Source: MPNO01 sp965200535
Lineage (GTDB): Bacteria > Pseudomonadota > Alphaproteobacteria > MPNO01
NCBI GenBank assembly: GCA_965200535.1
Contig: CBDAUF010000002.1
Span: 744,001-808,000 of the forward strand
Direction of reading: 5' to 3'
DNA: 64,000 nucleotides
Below, piece by piece: positions 8,431-17,277 of the stretch. A program made the translations under genes and the position numbers. How positions within the stretch are numbered: position 1 is the stretch's first letter; each line of letters opens with the position of its first letter. Under the pieces are notes generated by a model. It saw only the letters and a program-made list of their open reading frames with translations. It was not told the DNA's origin and did not search any database.

Positions 8431-8494
8431 CGAAGGTTCCGGCGGGCAACGCTGCCGCGGACCGGGCCGCAGCGCGGAAACCCGGATTCCGCCG

Positions 8495-9571
8495 TCAGTA
8501 CGGAAACGGCCATCGGCGGAGCTTTTCCTTGGCGATCTGCCACAGGCGGGCGAGGCCCGCCGGTTCGAAGATCAGGAAAACGATGATCAGCGAGCCGAAG
8601 ATCATGACCTCCAGATGTTTCTGGAAATCGACCGGCATCGAGAGGCCGATCAGCTGCGGCGCGTTGGTCAGGACGATGGGCGTCAGCCAGATGAAGGCGG
8701 CCCCGAGATAGGCGCCGAGGATGCTGCCCAGGCCGCCGATGATGATCATGAACAGGACGTCGAAGGAAACGAAGATGTCGAAGGCCTCGGTCTCGGCGCT
8801 GCCGAGGTACGAGAACAGCAGCAGCGCGCCCGCGACCCCGCAGTAGAACGAGCTGATGGCAAAGGCGAGCAGCTTGTTGGGCAGCAGGCGGATGCCGATG
8901 ATTTCCGCCGCGACGTCCATGTCCCTGATCGCCATCCAGTGGCGTCCGATCCTGCCGCGCACCAGGTTCTTGGCGAGCAGGCCGCCCAGAATGCAAAAGG
9001 AGAGAACGATCAGGTAGCGGGTTTCGGCGGTGGCTACCGGTCCCGTCATGACGATGCCGGCGACTTCCCGCGGCGGTGCGGCGATCGTGCCGCTGGAGTT
9101 GTAATTGTACCACCAGGGGACGCGGTTGAACATCCAGATCAGGAAGAACTGCGCCGCCAGCGTGGCGACCGCAAGGTAGAAACCCTTGATGCGAAGGCTC
9201 GGAAGGCCGAACAGGATGCCGACCAGCGCCGCTGCGACGCCCGAGAGGACGAAGACGATCAGGATGTTCAGTTCCGGGAAGCCGGTGGTTATCTTGTAGG
9301 CCGAGTAGGCGCCCATCGCCATGAAGGCGCCGGTCCCCAAGGACAGTTGGCCGGCATATCCGGTCAGGATGTTCAGCCCCACCGCCGCGATCGCGAAAAT
9401 GAGCATCGGGATCATCACCGCCTGGAGCAGGTATTCCGATGCGAAAGCGGGAACCGCGATATAGGCGAACAGCACGACGGCGAACACGAAGATACGGTCC
9501 TGGAAGACCGGGAAAATCGCCTGGTCGGCGGCGTAGCTGGTCTTGAACTGGCCCGCTTCCCGATAAAACAT
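8495..9571 (-). CDS. livM: branched-chain-type ABC transporter permease LivM
   Basis: Inner-membrane permease, 358 aa, with about nine hydrophobic helices. The LivM signature ILTGYAGQLSLGTGAFMAMG near residue 70-90 and the cytoplasmic coupling loop GRHWMAIRDMDVAAEIIGIR are clear. The C-terminus ends LRRWPFPY. ATG 9571 (MFYREAG) starts 4 nt after the livH stop, giving tight coupling with livH. It pairs with LivH to form the transmembrane pore of the importer. Confidence 0.9.
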   Translation of the reverse strand: MFYREAGQFKTSYAADQAIFPVFQDRIFVFAVVLFAYIAVPAFASEYLLQAVMIPMLIFAIAAVGLNILTGYAGQLSLGTGAFMAMGAYSAYKITTGFPELNILIVFVLSGVAAALVGILFGLPSLRIKGFYLAVATLAAQFFLIWMFNRVPWWYNYNSSGTIAAPPREVAGIVMTGPVATAETRYLIVLSFCILGGLLAKNLVRGRIGRHWMAIRDMDVAAEIIGIRLLPNKLLAFAISSFYCGVAGALLLFSYLGSAETEAFDIFVSFDVLFMIIIGGLGSILGAYLGAAFIWLTPIVLTNAPQLIGLSMPVDFQKHLEVMIFGSLIIVFLIFEPAGLARLWQIAKEKLRRWPFPY

Positions 9572-9575
9572 GCCC

Positions 9576-10514
9576 CTAGACCCTTTCGATGATGCGCTCG
9601 CCGAACAGCCCCTGCGGCCGCACCAGCAGGAAACCCAGGGCCAGCACATACGCGAACCAGTTCTCGATGGCGCCGCCGACGGCGGGGCCCCAGTACACCT
9701 CCGCGATCTTCTCGCCCACGCCGATGATCAGGCCGCCGACGATCGCGCCCGGCACCGACGTGAAACCGCCGAGGATCAGCACCGGCAGCGCCTTCAGGGC
9801 GATCAGGGAGAGCGAGAACTGGACGCCGCTCTTGGCGCCCCAGACGATTCCGGTAACGAGGGCCACGATGCCGGCCACGGACCAGACGATGATCCATATC
9901 TTCTTGAGCGGGATCCCGACCGACAGCGCCGCCTGGTGGTCGTCGGCCACCGCCCTGAGCGCCCGGCCGGTCGGCGTGTACTGAAAGAAGAGGGCGAGAC
10001 CTGCCACCATCAGCGCACAGGTCAGGGCGGCGATCAGGTCGAAACTGTTGATGAGCATTCCCGCGATGTCGAGCGGGACGTCGGGAATTCCGACATCGAG
10101 CTTCTTCACGTTGGAGCCCCACATGGTCTCGCCCAGCCCCTCGAGGAAGAAGGTCAGCCCGATGGTCGACATGAACAGGATGATGTCCGGCTGGTTTATC
10201 AGGTGGCGGAGCACCAGCAGCTCGACCAGGTAGGCGACCAGGACCATGATGCCGATGGTGACGATGAAGGCGAGCCATACCGGGAGGCCGAGTTCCATTA
10301 GCCCGACCAGGTTGAGCGCTGCGAAGAGGACCATGACGCCCTGCGCGAAGTTGAACACGCCGGACGCCTTGAAAATCAGCACGAACCCGAGGGCCACCAG
10401 GGAATAGAGGACCCCGGTCAGCAGGCCGTTGAATACGACCTCGCCGAAAAAGACCGGGAAATCCTCGCCGATCTGGACGAAAGGCACGACCAGAATGGCT
10501 TCAAGAAACTCCAT
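9576..10514 (-). CDS. livH: branched-chain-type ABC transporter permease LivH
   Basis: Inner-membrane permease, 312 aa, with eight or nine hydrophobic helices. The LivH signatures are present: GLLTGVLYSLVALGFVLIFK and ASGVFNFAQGVMVL at the N-terminus, TPTGRALRAVADDHQAALSV as the coupling loop, and a C-terminal RPQGLFGERIIERV. It follows livG by 33 bp and precedes livM by 4 bp in the minus-strand operon. Confidence 0.92.
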   Translation of the reverse strand: MEFLEAILVVPFVQIGEDFPVFFGEVVFNGLLTGVLYSLVALGFVLIFKASGVFNFAQGVMVLFAALNLVGLMELGLPVWLAFIVTIGIMVLVAYLVELLVLRHLINQPDIILFMSTIGLTFFLEGLGETMWGSNVKKLDVGIPDVPLDIAGMLINSFDLIAALTCALMVAGLALFFQYTPTGRALRAVADDHQAALSVGIPLKKIWIIVWSVAGIVALVTGIVWGAKSGVQFSLSLIALKALPVLILGGFTSVPGAIVGGLIIGVGEKIAEVYWGPAVGGAIENWFAYVLALGFLLVRPQGLFGERIIERV

Positions 10515-10547
10515 CGCCGCTTCTCCGCTCCGGCCCCGCCGCCCGCC

Positions 10548-11354
10548 TCAGTCGTGCACCACGCCCAGATAGGCGCTGATCACCTCGTCGTTCCCGCGCA
10601 CTTCGTCTGGGGAGCCGTCGGCGATCAGTCGGCCGTAGTCGAGCACCGCGACGCGGTCGGAAATATCCATCACCACCCCCATGTCGTGCTCGATGAGGGC
10701 GATCGTCGTCCCGAACTCGTCGTTCACGTCGAGGATGAAGCGGCACATGTCCTCCTTCTCCTCCGAGTTCATGCCCGCCATCGGTTCGTCGAGCAGGAGC
10801 AGTTCCGGTTCGGCCGCCAGCGCGCGGCCCAGTTCGACCCGCTTCTGCAGGCCGTAGGGCAGCCGGCCCACCGGCACCCTGCGGATTGCCTCGATCTGGA
10901 GGAATTCGATGATCTTCTCGACATGGGCGCGGTGTTCCAGCTCCTCTCGCCGCGCCGGGCCCAGATAGAGCGCCTGCCACAGGAAATTGCGGTGCATCTT
11001 GGTGTTCCGCCCGGTCATCAGGTTGTCGAGGGTGCTCATGCCCTTGAACAGCGCGATGTTCTGGAAGGTCCGCGCGATGCCCCGCCGTGCGGCCTGGTCC
11101 GGCCTCATCGCGGTCCTGGTCTCGCCCTTGTAGGTGATGGTGCCGGAGTCCGGATGGTAGAAGCCGTTGATGACGTTGAGCATGGACGACTTGCCGGCCC
11201 CGTTCGGGCCGATGATCGCCCGGATCTCGCTCTCGCGGATGTCGAAGCTGACATCGTCCAGCACCTTGATGCCCCCGAAGGCGAGGGAAATGCGGTGCAG
11301 GCCGAGCATCGGCGTCTGCGCTGCAGCGTTTGCGGCCGGCCCCGCGGCGCTCAT
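10548..11354 (-). CDS. livG: branched-chain-type ABC transporter ATP-binding protein LivG
   Basis: ATPase partner of LivF, 268 aa. Walker A is GPNGAGKSS, the signature region PYGLQKRVELGRALAAEP and Walker B LLLLDEPMAGMNSEE, with the H-loop in IALIEHDMGVVMDIS. It starts at ATG 11354 inside the end of the upstream acyl-CoA synthetase gene (4-nt ATGA overlap, 11351-11354), which strongly couples the two. A short Ala-rich N-terminal extension (about 15 residues) precedes the ABC core. Confidence 0.92.
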   Translation of the reverse strand: MSAAGPAANAAAQTPMLGLHRISLAFGGIKVLDDVSFDIRESEIRAIIGPNGAGKSSMLNVINGFYHPDSGTITYKGETRTAMRPDQAARRGIARTFQNIALFKGMSTLDNLMTGRNTKMHRNFLWQALYLGPARREELEHRAHVEKIIEFLQIEAIRRVPVGRLPYGLQKRVELGRALAAEPELLLLDEPMAGMNSEEKEDMCRFILDVNDEFGTTIALIEHDMGVVMDISDRVAVLDYGRLIADGSPDEVRGNDEVISAYLGVVHD

Positions 11355-13330
11355 GCCGCATTCCTCGCCGGTTCGGCCGGGGTCGGCTCCGGCGCGACAT
11401 CGCGGATATCGAGGTCCGCGGCAATGACGCCCTTGCGTCCGTCCTCGAACGTCACCTCGGTCTCGATGCCGCAGCGCGCGCGGCCGGAATAGAGCGCCTC
11501 GATCAGGGATACGTACTTCTCCGAGACGTGGCGGCGGCGGACCTTGCGGGTCCGGGTCAGCTCCCCGTCATCGGCGTCGAGCTGCTTGTGCAGGACGAGA
11601 AAGCGCCTGATCTGCGCGCCGGCGAGGTTGGCGTCCGCCGCGAGGTCGCGGTTCACCCGTTCGATCCTGCCCTGGACAATGTCGTAGACCTGCGGCAGGC
11701 CGGCCAGTTCCTGGTAGCTGGCGTAGGAGACGCCGTTGCGCTCCGCCCAGTCGCCCATCGCCTCGAGCTCGATATTGATGAAGGCGGTCACGTAATCGCG
11801 TTCGTGGCCGAAGCTGACGGCCTCGAAAATGTCGGGAAAGAACTTGAGCTTGTTCTCGATGTATTTGGGCGCGAACATCGTGCCGTCGTTGAGCCGGCCG
11901 ACATCGCGCGCCCGGTCGATGATCTTGAGATGCCCCTCTGCGTCAATGAACCCGGCGTCGCCGGTTCGGCACCAGCCGTCCGCGGTCTTGGTCTCCGCCG
12001 TCGCTTCCGGGTTGCGGAAATATTCGACGAACACGCCGGGGCTGCGGAACTGGACCTCGTTGTCCTCGATCCTGATGTCCACATCCGGCCCCGGCCGGCC
12101 CACGGTATCCGACCGGACCTCGCCGTTCGGCTGGACGGTGATAAACACGCTGGCCTCGGTCATGCCGTAAAGCTGCTTCAGGTTGAGGCCGATACCCCGG
12201 TAGAAGTCGAAGATGTCGGGGCCGATCGCCTCGCCCGCCGTGTAGGCGACCCTGACCCTGGCGAGACCGAGTGTGTTCATCAGCGGGCGGTAAACCAGCA
12301 GCGAACCCAGCGCGTAATGCAGGCGGACCCCGGGAGGCACGCGCTCGCCGTCGAGGATCCGTTTTCCGTACCGTCCGGCGACCTCGATGAAGTGCGCGTA
12401 CAGCCGGCGCTTGATCCAGCCCGAATCCTGGATGCGGATCGCGACCGTGGTCAGGATATTCTCGAAGATGCGGGGCGGCGCGAAGAAATAGGTCGGCCCG
12501 ACCTCCCAAAGGTCGTTGAGCACGGTGTCCGCGGATTCCGGACACGAAACGCAGAAACCCGAGACCAGCGACTGCCCGCACGAAAACATGTGATCGCCCA
12601 CCCATGCCATCGGCAGATAGGCGAGGACCTCGTCGGTATCCCGAAGCCCCTCCAGGCGCACCGCGTTGTGCGCGCTGACCAGGATGTTCCGGTACGAAAG
12701 GACGACGCCCTTCGGGTTGCCGGTGGTTCCGGAGGTATAGAGGATGATGGACGCATCGTCGGCCGCGCCGCGGTCCACTTCGCCGTCGTAGAACCCCGGA
12801 TTCTCGGCGTCGTAGCGGCGCCCTTCGCGCAACAGGAATTCGGCGCTGTACAGACCATCGGCGCTGTAGTTCCGCAGACCCCGGGGGTCGTCGTAGATCA
12901 CCGCCTCGACCGTCGGGCACCCGTCGCCGATTTCGAGGACCTTGTCCACCTGTTCCTGGTCTTCCGCGAAGACGAAGCGCGCTCCGGCATTGTTCAGCAC
13001 ATAGCGGGTCTCATCGGCGACGGAGTCCTGGTAGATCGGGACCGGTACGCAGCCGAGCGACTGGACGGCGAGAATGGCGTTGTAGAGGATCGGCCGGTTG
13101 TCGCCGATAATCGCCACCCGATCTCCGCGCTCCAGCCCGAGGCTCGCGAAGCCGCAGGCGATTTCCCGAACCTGGACCGCCGCCTCCCGCCAGGTGAGGG
13201 TTTGCCAGATGCCCAGGGCCTTCTCCCTGAGGCAGGGGCGGTCCCCGCGGATGCCGGCGTTCCACCGCAACAGTTTCGGCGCGGTGTCGTGCCGGGACAG
13301 GTCGGGCAGCGAATCCGAAGCGCCGGTCAT
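11351..13330 (-). CDS. AMP-binding long-chain-type acyl-CoA synthetase
   Basis: First gene of the Liv operon, 659 aa, of the FadD15-like class (AMP-dependent synthetase with an insert, about 600-660 aa). The AMP/phosphate loop reads IILYTSGTTGNPKGVVLS, the A8 hinge region includes GWCRTGDAGFIDAEGHLKII and the C-terminal lysine region follows DGTMFAPKYIENKLK. It adenylates and thioesterifies a carboxylic acid. ATG 13330 (MTGASDSLPDL) is chosen because the conserved domain begins soon after; the longer frame overlaps the divergent VOC gene. With the PaaK-like gene at the other end, the transporter is bracketed by two CoA ligases. Confidence 0.85.
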   Translation of the reverse strand: MTGASDSLPDLSRHDTAPKLLRWNAGIRGDRPCLREKALGIWQTLTWREAAVQVREIACGFASLGLERGDRVAIIGDNRPILYNAILAVQSLGCVPVPIYQDSVADETRYVLNNAGARFVFAEDQEQVDKVLEIGDGCPTVEAVIYDDPRGLRNYSADGLYSAEFLLREGRRYDAENPGFYDGEVDRGAADDASIILYTSGTTGNPKGVVLSYRNILVSAHNAVRLEGLRDTDEVLAYLPMAWVGDHMFSCGQSLVSGFCVSCPESADTVLNDLWEVGPTYFFAPPRIFENILTTVAIRIQDSGWIKRRLYAHFIEVAGRYGKRILDGERVPPGVRLHYALGSLLVYRPLMNTLGLARVRVAYTAGEAIGPDIFDFYRGIGLNLKQLYGMTEASVFITVQPNGEVRSDTVGRPGPDVDIRIEDNEVQFRSPGVFVEYFRNPEATAETKTADGWCRTGDAGFIDAEGHLKIIDRARDVGRLNDGTMFAPKYIENKLKFFPDIFEAVSFGHERDYVTAFINIELEAMGDWAERNGVSYASYQELAGLPQVYDIVQGRIERVNRDLAADANLAGAQIRRFLVLHKQLDADDGELTRTRKVRRRHVSEKYVSLIEALYSGRARCGIETEVTFEDGRKGVIAADLDIRDVAPEPTPAEPARNAA

Positions 13331-13489
13331 GACGATCTCCCCGTCCACCGGCCGCACGCCGAGGGGCGGAGGCGCCGCTCGACAGCCGGTGACGGGACTA
13401 TGCCGAGATTCTTCCCTATTGGCCACACGGCCCGGGCGGCCCAGTATCCGAGAGCGGCCGGCGTGCCGCAGCGAGTTAAGGAGAGAAGC

Positions 13490-13945
13490 ATGATCGAGAC
13501 CAGGGGCGTCGTGCATTTCACCATCCCGGTCACCGACCCCGAGCGGAGCGAGAGGTTCTACCGGGAAGTCCTCGGCCTGCAAACGGTCCAGGTGGTGCCG
13601 CCGATCGGCATGGTGTTCATGAAATCGGGAGACGATCACGTCATCCTCACCCGGAGCAAGACGCCGGTCGATCCCAATCCCGGGAACGAGTTCCTGATCC
13701 ACCACGCGTTCCGGGTCGATCTCGATGCCTACGACGACGCCAAGCGGGATCTGGCGGCGCACGGCGTCGAAATCATCTTCGAGGAGGAGCGCCACGAAGG
13801 GGTTTTCCACGGCCGGCAGTGTTACTTCCACGACCCCGACCGCAATGTACTCGAGATCATCGCGCTCGAGAAAATCGGCGAAGGCTTCGGCGAAGCCGCG
13901 CGGGAGGAAGGCTTCTCGCCCTTTTCTTCCGGCCCGGGCGGTTGA
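13490..13945 (+). CDS. VOC (glyoxalase/bleomycin-resistance) family protein
   Basis: 151 aa, one vicinal-oxygen-chelate domain made of two beta-alpha-beta-beta-beta halves. The first half starts GVVHFTIPVTDPERSERFYR with the metal-ligand histidine, and the second ends CYFHDPDRNVLEIIALE, where the glutamate is the usual second ligand. It could be a dioxygenase, lyase or isomerase; no specific subfamily is clear. A strong ribosome site AAGGAG precedes ATG 13490. It is divergent from the CoA-ligase/Liv operon across 159 bp, a plausible shared control region. Confidence 0.78.
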   Translation: MIETRGVVHFTIPVTDPERSERFYREVLGLQTVQVVPPIGMVFMKSGDDHVILTRSKTPVDPNPGNEFLIHHAFRVDLDAYDDAKRDLAAHGVEIIFEEERHEGVFHGRQCYFHDPDRNVLEIIALEKIGEGFGEAAREEGFSPFSSGPGG

Positions 13946-13998
13946 GGGGAGCCCGCGGCAGTGCGCCGCGGACCGGGGCGGAGTCCTGATATCCCGGC

Positions 13999-15162
13999 GT
14001 GATGACCGTCTTTCGTCCGCCTTTCGGAACCGCGCTCGGCGGACTGGTCGCCCTTGCCGCCGGGATGGGAATCGGGAGGTTCGTCTACACCCCGATCCTG
14101 CCGTTCATGGCCGAGGACCTCGGCCTCTCCCCGGCGGACAGCGGGGTGATCGCGTCCGCCAACTTTCTCGGCTATCTCGCAGGCGCGCTCGCCGCCGCGC
14201 GGATGACGACGCCGGGCGGACGGCGGCGCTGGCTGCTCGCCGCACTCGCGCTGAGCGCCGCGACCACGGCCGCCATGGCTGCGACCGCCTCGACGCCGGC
14301 GTTTCTCGCGCTGCGCTTCGCCGGCGGAATGGCGAGCGCCTACGTGATCGTGCTGGCTGCAGGGCTGGCGCTCGACCGGCTCGCTGCGGCCGGGCGCACC
14401 GCGCTGTCGTGGATGCCGTTCGCCGGCGTCGGGACCGGGATCGCGGTCTCGGCCCTTCTGGTGACCGGGCTGGCGTTCGCCGGCGCCGGGTGGCGGGCAC
14501 TGTGGTTGGCGAGCGGAGGCGTTGCGGTGCTCGCCCTCGCCGCCTGCGTCTGCCTCATCGCACACTCTCCGGAGGACTCGGCCCGGGGGCCTGCCCCGCC
14601 GGGCCGCGGCGGCGGCGTTGGCCGCGCTGCGGGCGGATTTCCGGCGCTGGTTGCCGCCTACGGCCTGTTCGGGTTCGGCTATGTGATCACCGCAACCTTC
14701 ATCTCCCAGATGGTCCGGACGTCACCGGAGGTCGCCGCCCTGGAAGGTGTCGTGTGGCTGGCGGTGGGTCTCGCCGCCGCGCCGTCCGTGGCTTTCTGGA
14801 CATGGTGCGACCGCAGGTTCGGAAGCGCGGCGGCGCTGGCATCGGCCTGCACGCTCGAGGGGATCGGCATCGCCGCGAGCGTGTTCGAGGCCGAGCCGGC
14901 CGCCGTGATCGCCGCTGCGGTCCTGCTCGGCGGGACGTTCATGGGGATCACCGCCCTCGGGCTGACGGCCGCACGGCGGATGGTGACGGGCGACCCGACC
15001 CGGATCCTCGCGCTGATGACCGCCTCTTTCGGCGTCGGCCAGGTCATCGGCCCGACCTTCGCCGGGTACGCCTACCGCATCGGCGACAGTTTCCTGGTCC
15101 CGTCGCTCGCCGCCGCGGCCGCCCTCTTCGCCGCCGCCGTGCTCACCGCCCGGCTGCGCTGA
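13999..15162 (+). CDS. YbfB/YjiJ-family MFS transporter
   Basis: 387 aa, 12 predicted membrane helices. The N-terminus GGLVALAAGMGIGRFVYTPI followed by LPFMAEDLGLS is the hallmark of the YbfB/YjiJ group of major facilitator carriers. The middle loop is short and Arg/Gly/Pro-rich. The start may be GTG 13999 or ATG 14002, which are adjacent. The gene follows the VOC gene by 53 bp in the same direction. The group's substrates are unknown. Confidence 0.82.
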   Translation: MMTVFRPPFGTALGGLVALAAGMGIGRFVYTPILPFMAEDLGLSPADSGVIASANFLGYLAGALAAARMTTPGGRRRWLLAALALSAATTAAMAATASTPAFLALRFAGGMASAYVIVLAAGLALDRLAAAGRTALSWMPFAGVGTGIAVSALLVTGLAFAGAGWRALWLASGGVAVLALAACVCLIAHSPEDSARGPAPPGRGGGVGRAAGGFPALVAAYGLFGFGYVITATFISQMVRTSPEVAALEGVVWLAVGLAAAPSVAFWTWCDRRFGSAAALASACTLEGIGIAASVFEAEPAAVIAAAVLLGGTFMGITALGLTAARRMVTGDPTRILALMTASFGVGQVIGPTFAGYAYRIGDSFLVPSLAAAAALFAAAVLTARLR

Positions 15163-15341
15163 CCCGCCCCCGCGGCGGCGGCCGATGAACCGGTGCGCTG
15201 CCGGCGCGCACGGACGGCGGAGAAGGACCGGAGCGCTGCGGGATGGCCGGCGGGACGCGGCGATGGTATGTCGACGGGCCCGTGCCGCGGATTTCCTGCG
15301 AGGGCCCGCACGGGCGCAACGTCGTCGAGGTATCTCTTGTC

Positions 15342-15794
15342 ATGCTCCGCTTTCGCCCCCTGTTCGAACTGACCGCGCGGGTTGCCGAACCGGATGTGGT
15401 CCCGGACGGCCCCTACGGGATCAGGCGCTACATTGCGGTGACGGGAGGCCGGTTCGCCGGCGAGCGCATATCGGGTGTGTTGCTGCCGCGCGGCGCGGAC
15501 TGCCAGTTGGTGCGGCCCGACGCGGTCGCCGAACTCGATGTCCGGGTGACGCTCAGGACCGATGACGGCGTCGTCATCTTCATGAAAGGGCAGGGGATTC
15601 GACACGCCGTTCCGGAGGTCGCGGCGCGCATGGCGGCGGGCGAGGCGGTCGACCGGGCGGAATATTATTTCCGCGAAGCGATGCAGTTCGAGGCGCCGCC
15701 GTGCGCATACGCTTGGTTGAACAGGATAATCGCTGTCGGCATCGGCGAACGCCTGCCGGACACGGTGCGGCTCGAATCGTTCGAGATCCTGTAG
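15342..15794 (+). CDS. DUF3237 domain-containing protein (UPF0311)
   Basis: 150 aa. The DUF3237 signature is clear: FRPLFELTARVAEPDVV at the start, then GRFAGERISGVLLPRGADCQ and LVRPDAVAELDVRVTLRTDD, and FMKGQGIRHA. The fold is a small beta barrel of unknown function, often found near aromatic or acid catabolic genes. ATG 15342 is chosen because the family begins directly with this strand; an earlier in-frame ATG at 15243 adds 33 residues with no family match. It follows the MFS gene in the same direction. Confidence 0.8.
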   Translation: MLRFRPLFELTARVAEPDVVPDGPYGIRRYIAVTGGRFAGERISGVLLPRGADCQLVRPDAVAELDVRVTLRTDDGVVIFMKGQGIRHAVPEVAARMAAGEAVDRAEYYFREAMQFEAPPCAYAWLNRIIAVGIGERLPDTVRLESFEIL

Positions 15795-15849
15795 CTGTCG
15801 GCGGGCGCTGGAAGGACGCTGCGGTCGGCGCCGAAGCCCCGGCCGTCTT

Positions 15850-15909
15850 GATATGCGGTTGCGGCGGGGCATATCATGCCGTGCCCGCGGTCCTCGAACT
15901 CTCGAGAGT
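15850..15909. promoter_or_regulatory. hairpin and 12-bp palindrome upstream of ctpA
   Basis: Two dyads stand in the 174-bp gap between the DUF3237 gene and ctpA. GATATGC (15850-15856) pairs with GCATATC (15869-15875) around a 12-nt loop. ACTCTCGAGAGT (15898-15909) is a perfect 12-bp palindrome, 59 bp before the ctpA start. Either could be an operator or a weak terminator for the upstream gene; no T-run follows. Confidence 0.35.
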
Positions 15910-15968
15910 CCGCGTCGACGGCGATTCTTCGCCCCGCGAGAGAGAAACAGCGACAAGGCAGGCGGACA

Positions 15969-17258
15969 ATGCGCGCGCAATCCTTCGCAGCGGCCCTGGG
16001 TGTTCTGCTTCTGACCGTTCCGGCGCCGGTCCATGCGCAGTCGAACACGTCCGAGACCTACCGTCTGCTCAGCCTGTTCGGCGACGTGTTCGAACGGGTG
16101 CGCGCGGACTATGTGAACGAGGTCAGCGACGAGAAGCTGGTGGAGTCCGCGATCAACGGCATGTTGACCTCGCTCGATCCGCATTCGGCGTATCTGAATG
16201 CCAAGAGCTTCCGCGAGATGCAGGTCCAGAGCAGCGGAGAGATCGGCGGACTCGGGATCGAGGTCACGATGGAAAACGGCCTCGTCAAGGTGGTCTCCCC
16301 GATCGATGACACGCCCGCCCACCGCGCGGGGCTGCGGTCCGGCGACCTGATCACCCATCTCGACAGCGAGGCGGTGCTGGGGCTTACCCTGTCGGAGGCG
16401 GTGGAACGCATGCGCGGCCCGCCCGATACCGACATCGTGCTGACCGTGCGCCGGGCCGACCGCGAGCCGTTCGACGTCACCATCACCCGTGCGGTCATCA
16501 AGATCCAGTCGGTGCGCTCGCGCGCGGAGGGCGACATCGGCTACATCCGGGTCATCTCGTTCAGCGAACAGACCGAGGGCGGGATCGAACGCGCGATGAT
16601 CAAGCTCCGCGCCGAGATCGGCGATGGCATGAAGGGCCTCGTGCTCGACCTTCGCAACAACCCCGGCGGTCTGCTCGAACAGTCGATCAAGGTCGTCGAC
16701 TTCTTCCTCGACCGCGGGGAAATCGTGTCCACCAGGGCGCGCCGCGCCGAAGAGGCGCAGCGTTTCAACGCCAAGTCCGGAGATAACGCGGAAGGCCTGC
16801 CGATTGTCGTCCTGATCAACGGCGGTTCCGCCTCGGCGTCGGAGATTGTCGCCGGGGCGCTGCAGGATCACAGACGCGCCATCGTCATGGGGACGCGCTC
16901 GTTCGGCAAGGGTTCGGTGCAGACGATCGTCCCGCTCGAGGCGGCCCAGGGCGGTGCGATCCGGTTGACGACGGCGCAGTACTACACCCCGTCCGGCCGG
17001 TCGATTCAGGCCAAGGGGATCGAGCCGGATATCGTGGTCCAACAGGGCCGGCTCGAGATCCTCGACGAGGCTGGCCGGAGGCGCGAAGGCGATCTGCGCG
17101 GCGCGCTGCGCAACCCGAACGAGCGCGACAGCCGGGACGCGAGCGACAAGGAAGCGGAGGAGTCCGGGCCGGACGAACCGCCGGAGGATTACCAGCTCGC
17201 CCGCGCCCTCGACTTGCTGCGCGGCCTCGCCCTCTACAGCGGCAAGGTCGCCAACTAG
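15969..17258 (+). CDS. ctpA: carboxyl-terminal processing protease CtpA (S41 family)
   Basis: Periplasmic serine protease, 429 aa, that trims envelope proteins and peptidoglycan hydrolases. Order of parts: signal peptide ending VPAPVHAQ, an N-terminal helical part with SLFGDVFERVRADYV, a PDZ domain with GGLGIEVTMENGLVKVVSPI and AGLRSGDLI, then the S41 protease with LVLDLRNNPGGLL. The catalytic serine is in NGGSASASEIVAGAL and the lysine in RSFGKGSVQ. The tail after residue ~375 is acidic and disordered. ATG 15969 begins the signal peptide. rppH follows 19 bp later, the conserved ctpA-rppH order leading to the atp operon. Confidence 0.93.
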   Translation: MRAQSFAAALGVLLLTVPAPVHAQSNTSETYRLLSLFGDVFERVRADYVNEVSDEKLVESAINGMLTSLDPHSAYLNAKSFREMQVQSSGEIGGLGIEVTMENGLVKVVSPIDDTPAHRAGLRSGDLITHLDSEAVLGLTLSEAVERMRGPPDTDIVLTVRRADREPFDVTITRAVIKIQSVRSRAEGDIGYIRVISFSEQTEGGIERAMIKLRAEIGDGMKGLVLDLRNNPGGLLEQSIKVVDFFLDRGEIVSTRARRAEEAQRFNAKSGDNAEGLPIVVLINGGSASASEIVAGALQDHRRAIVMGTRSFGKGSVQTIVPLEAAQGGAIRLTTAQYYTPSGRSIQAKGIEPDIVVQQGRLEILDEAGRRREGDLRGALRNPNERDSRDASDKEAEESGPDEPPEDYQLARALDLLRGLALYSGKVAN

Positions 17259-17277
17259 GGGCGGCCTGCGCCGGCCG

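Noticed and set aside
6884..9592. 902-codon plus-strand open frame antisense to livF, the Liv receptor and livM
   Set aside because: No recognisable domain and low-complexity composition; it simply mirrors three clear minus-strand genes.
11330..13490. Long plus-strand extension in front of the VOC gene
   Set aside because: The VOC domain, with its own AAGGAG ribosome site, begins at 13490; the upstream part is antisense to the acyl-CoA synthetase.
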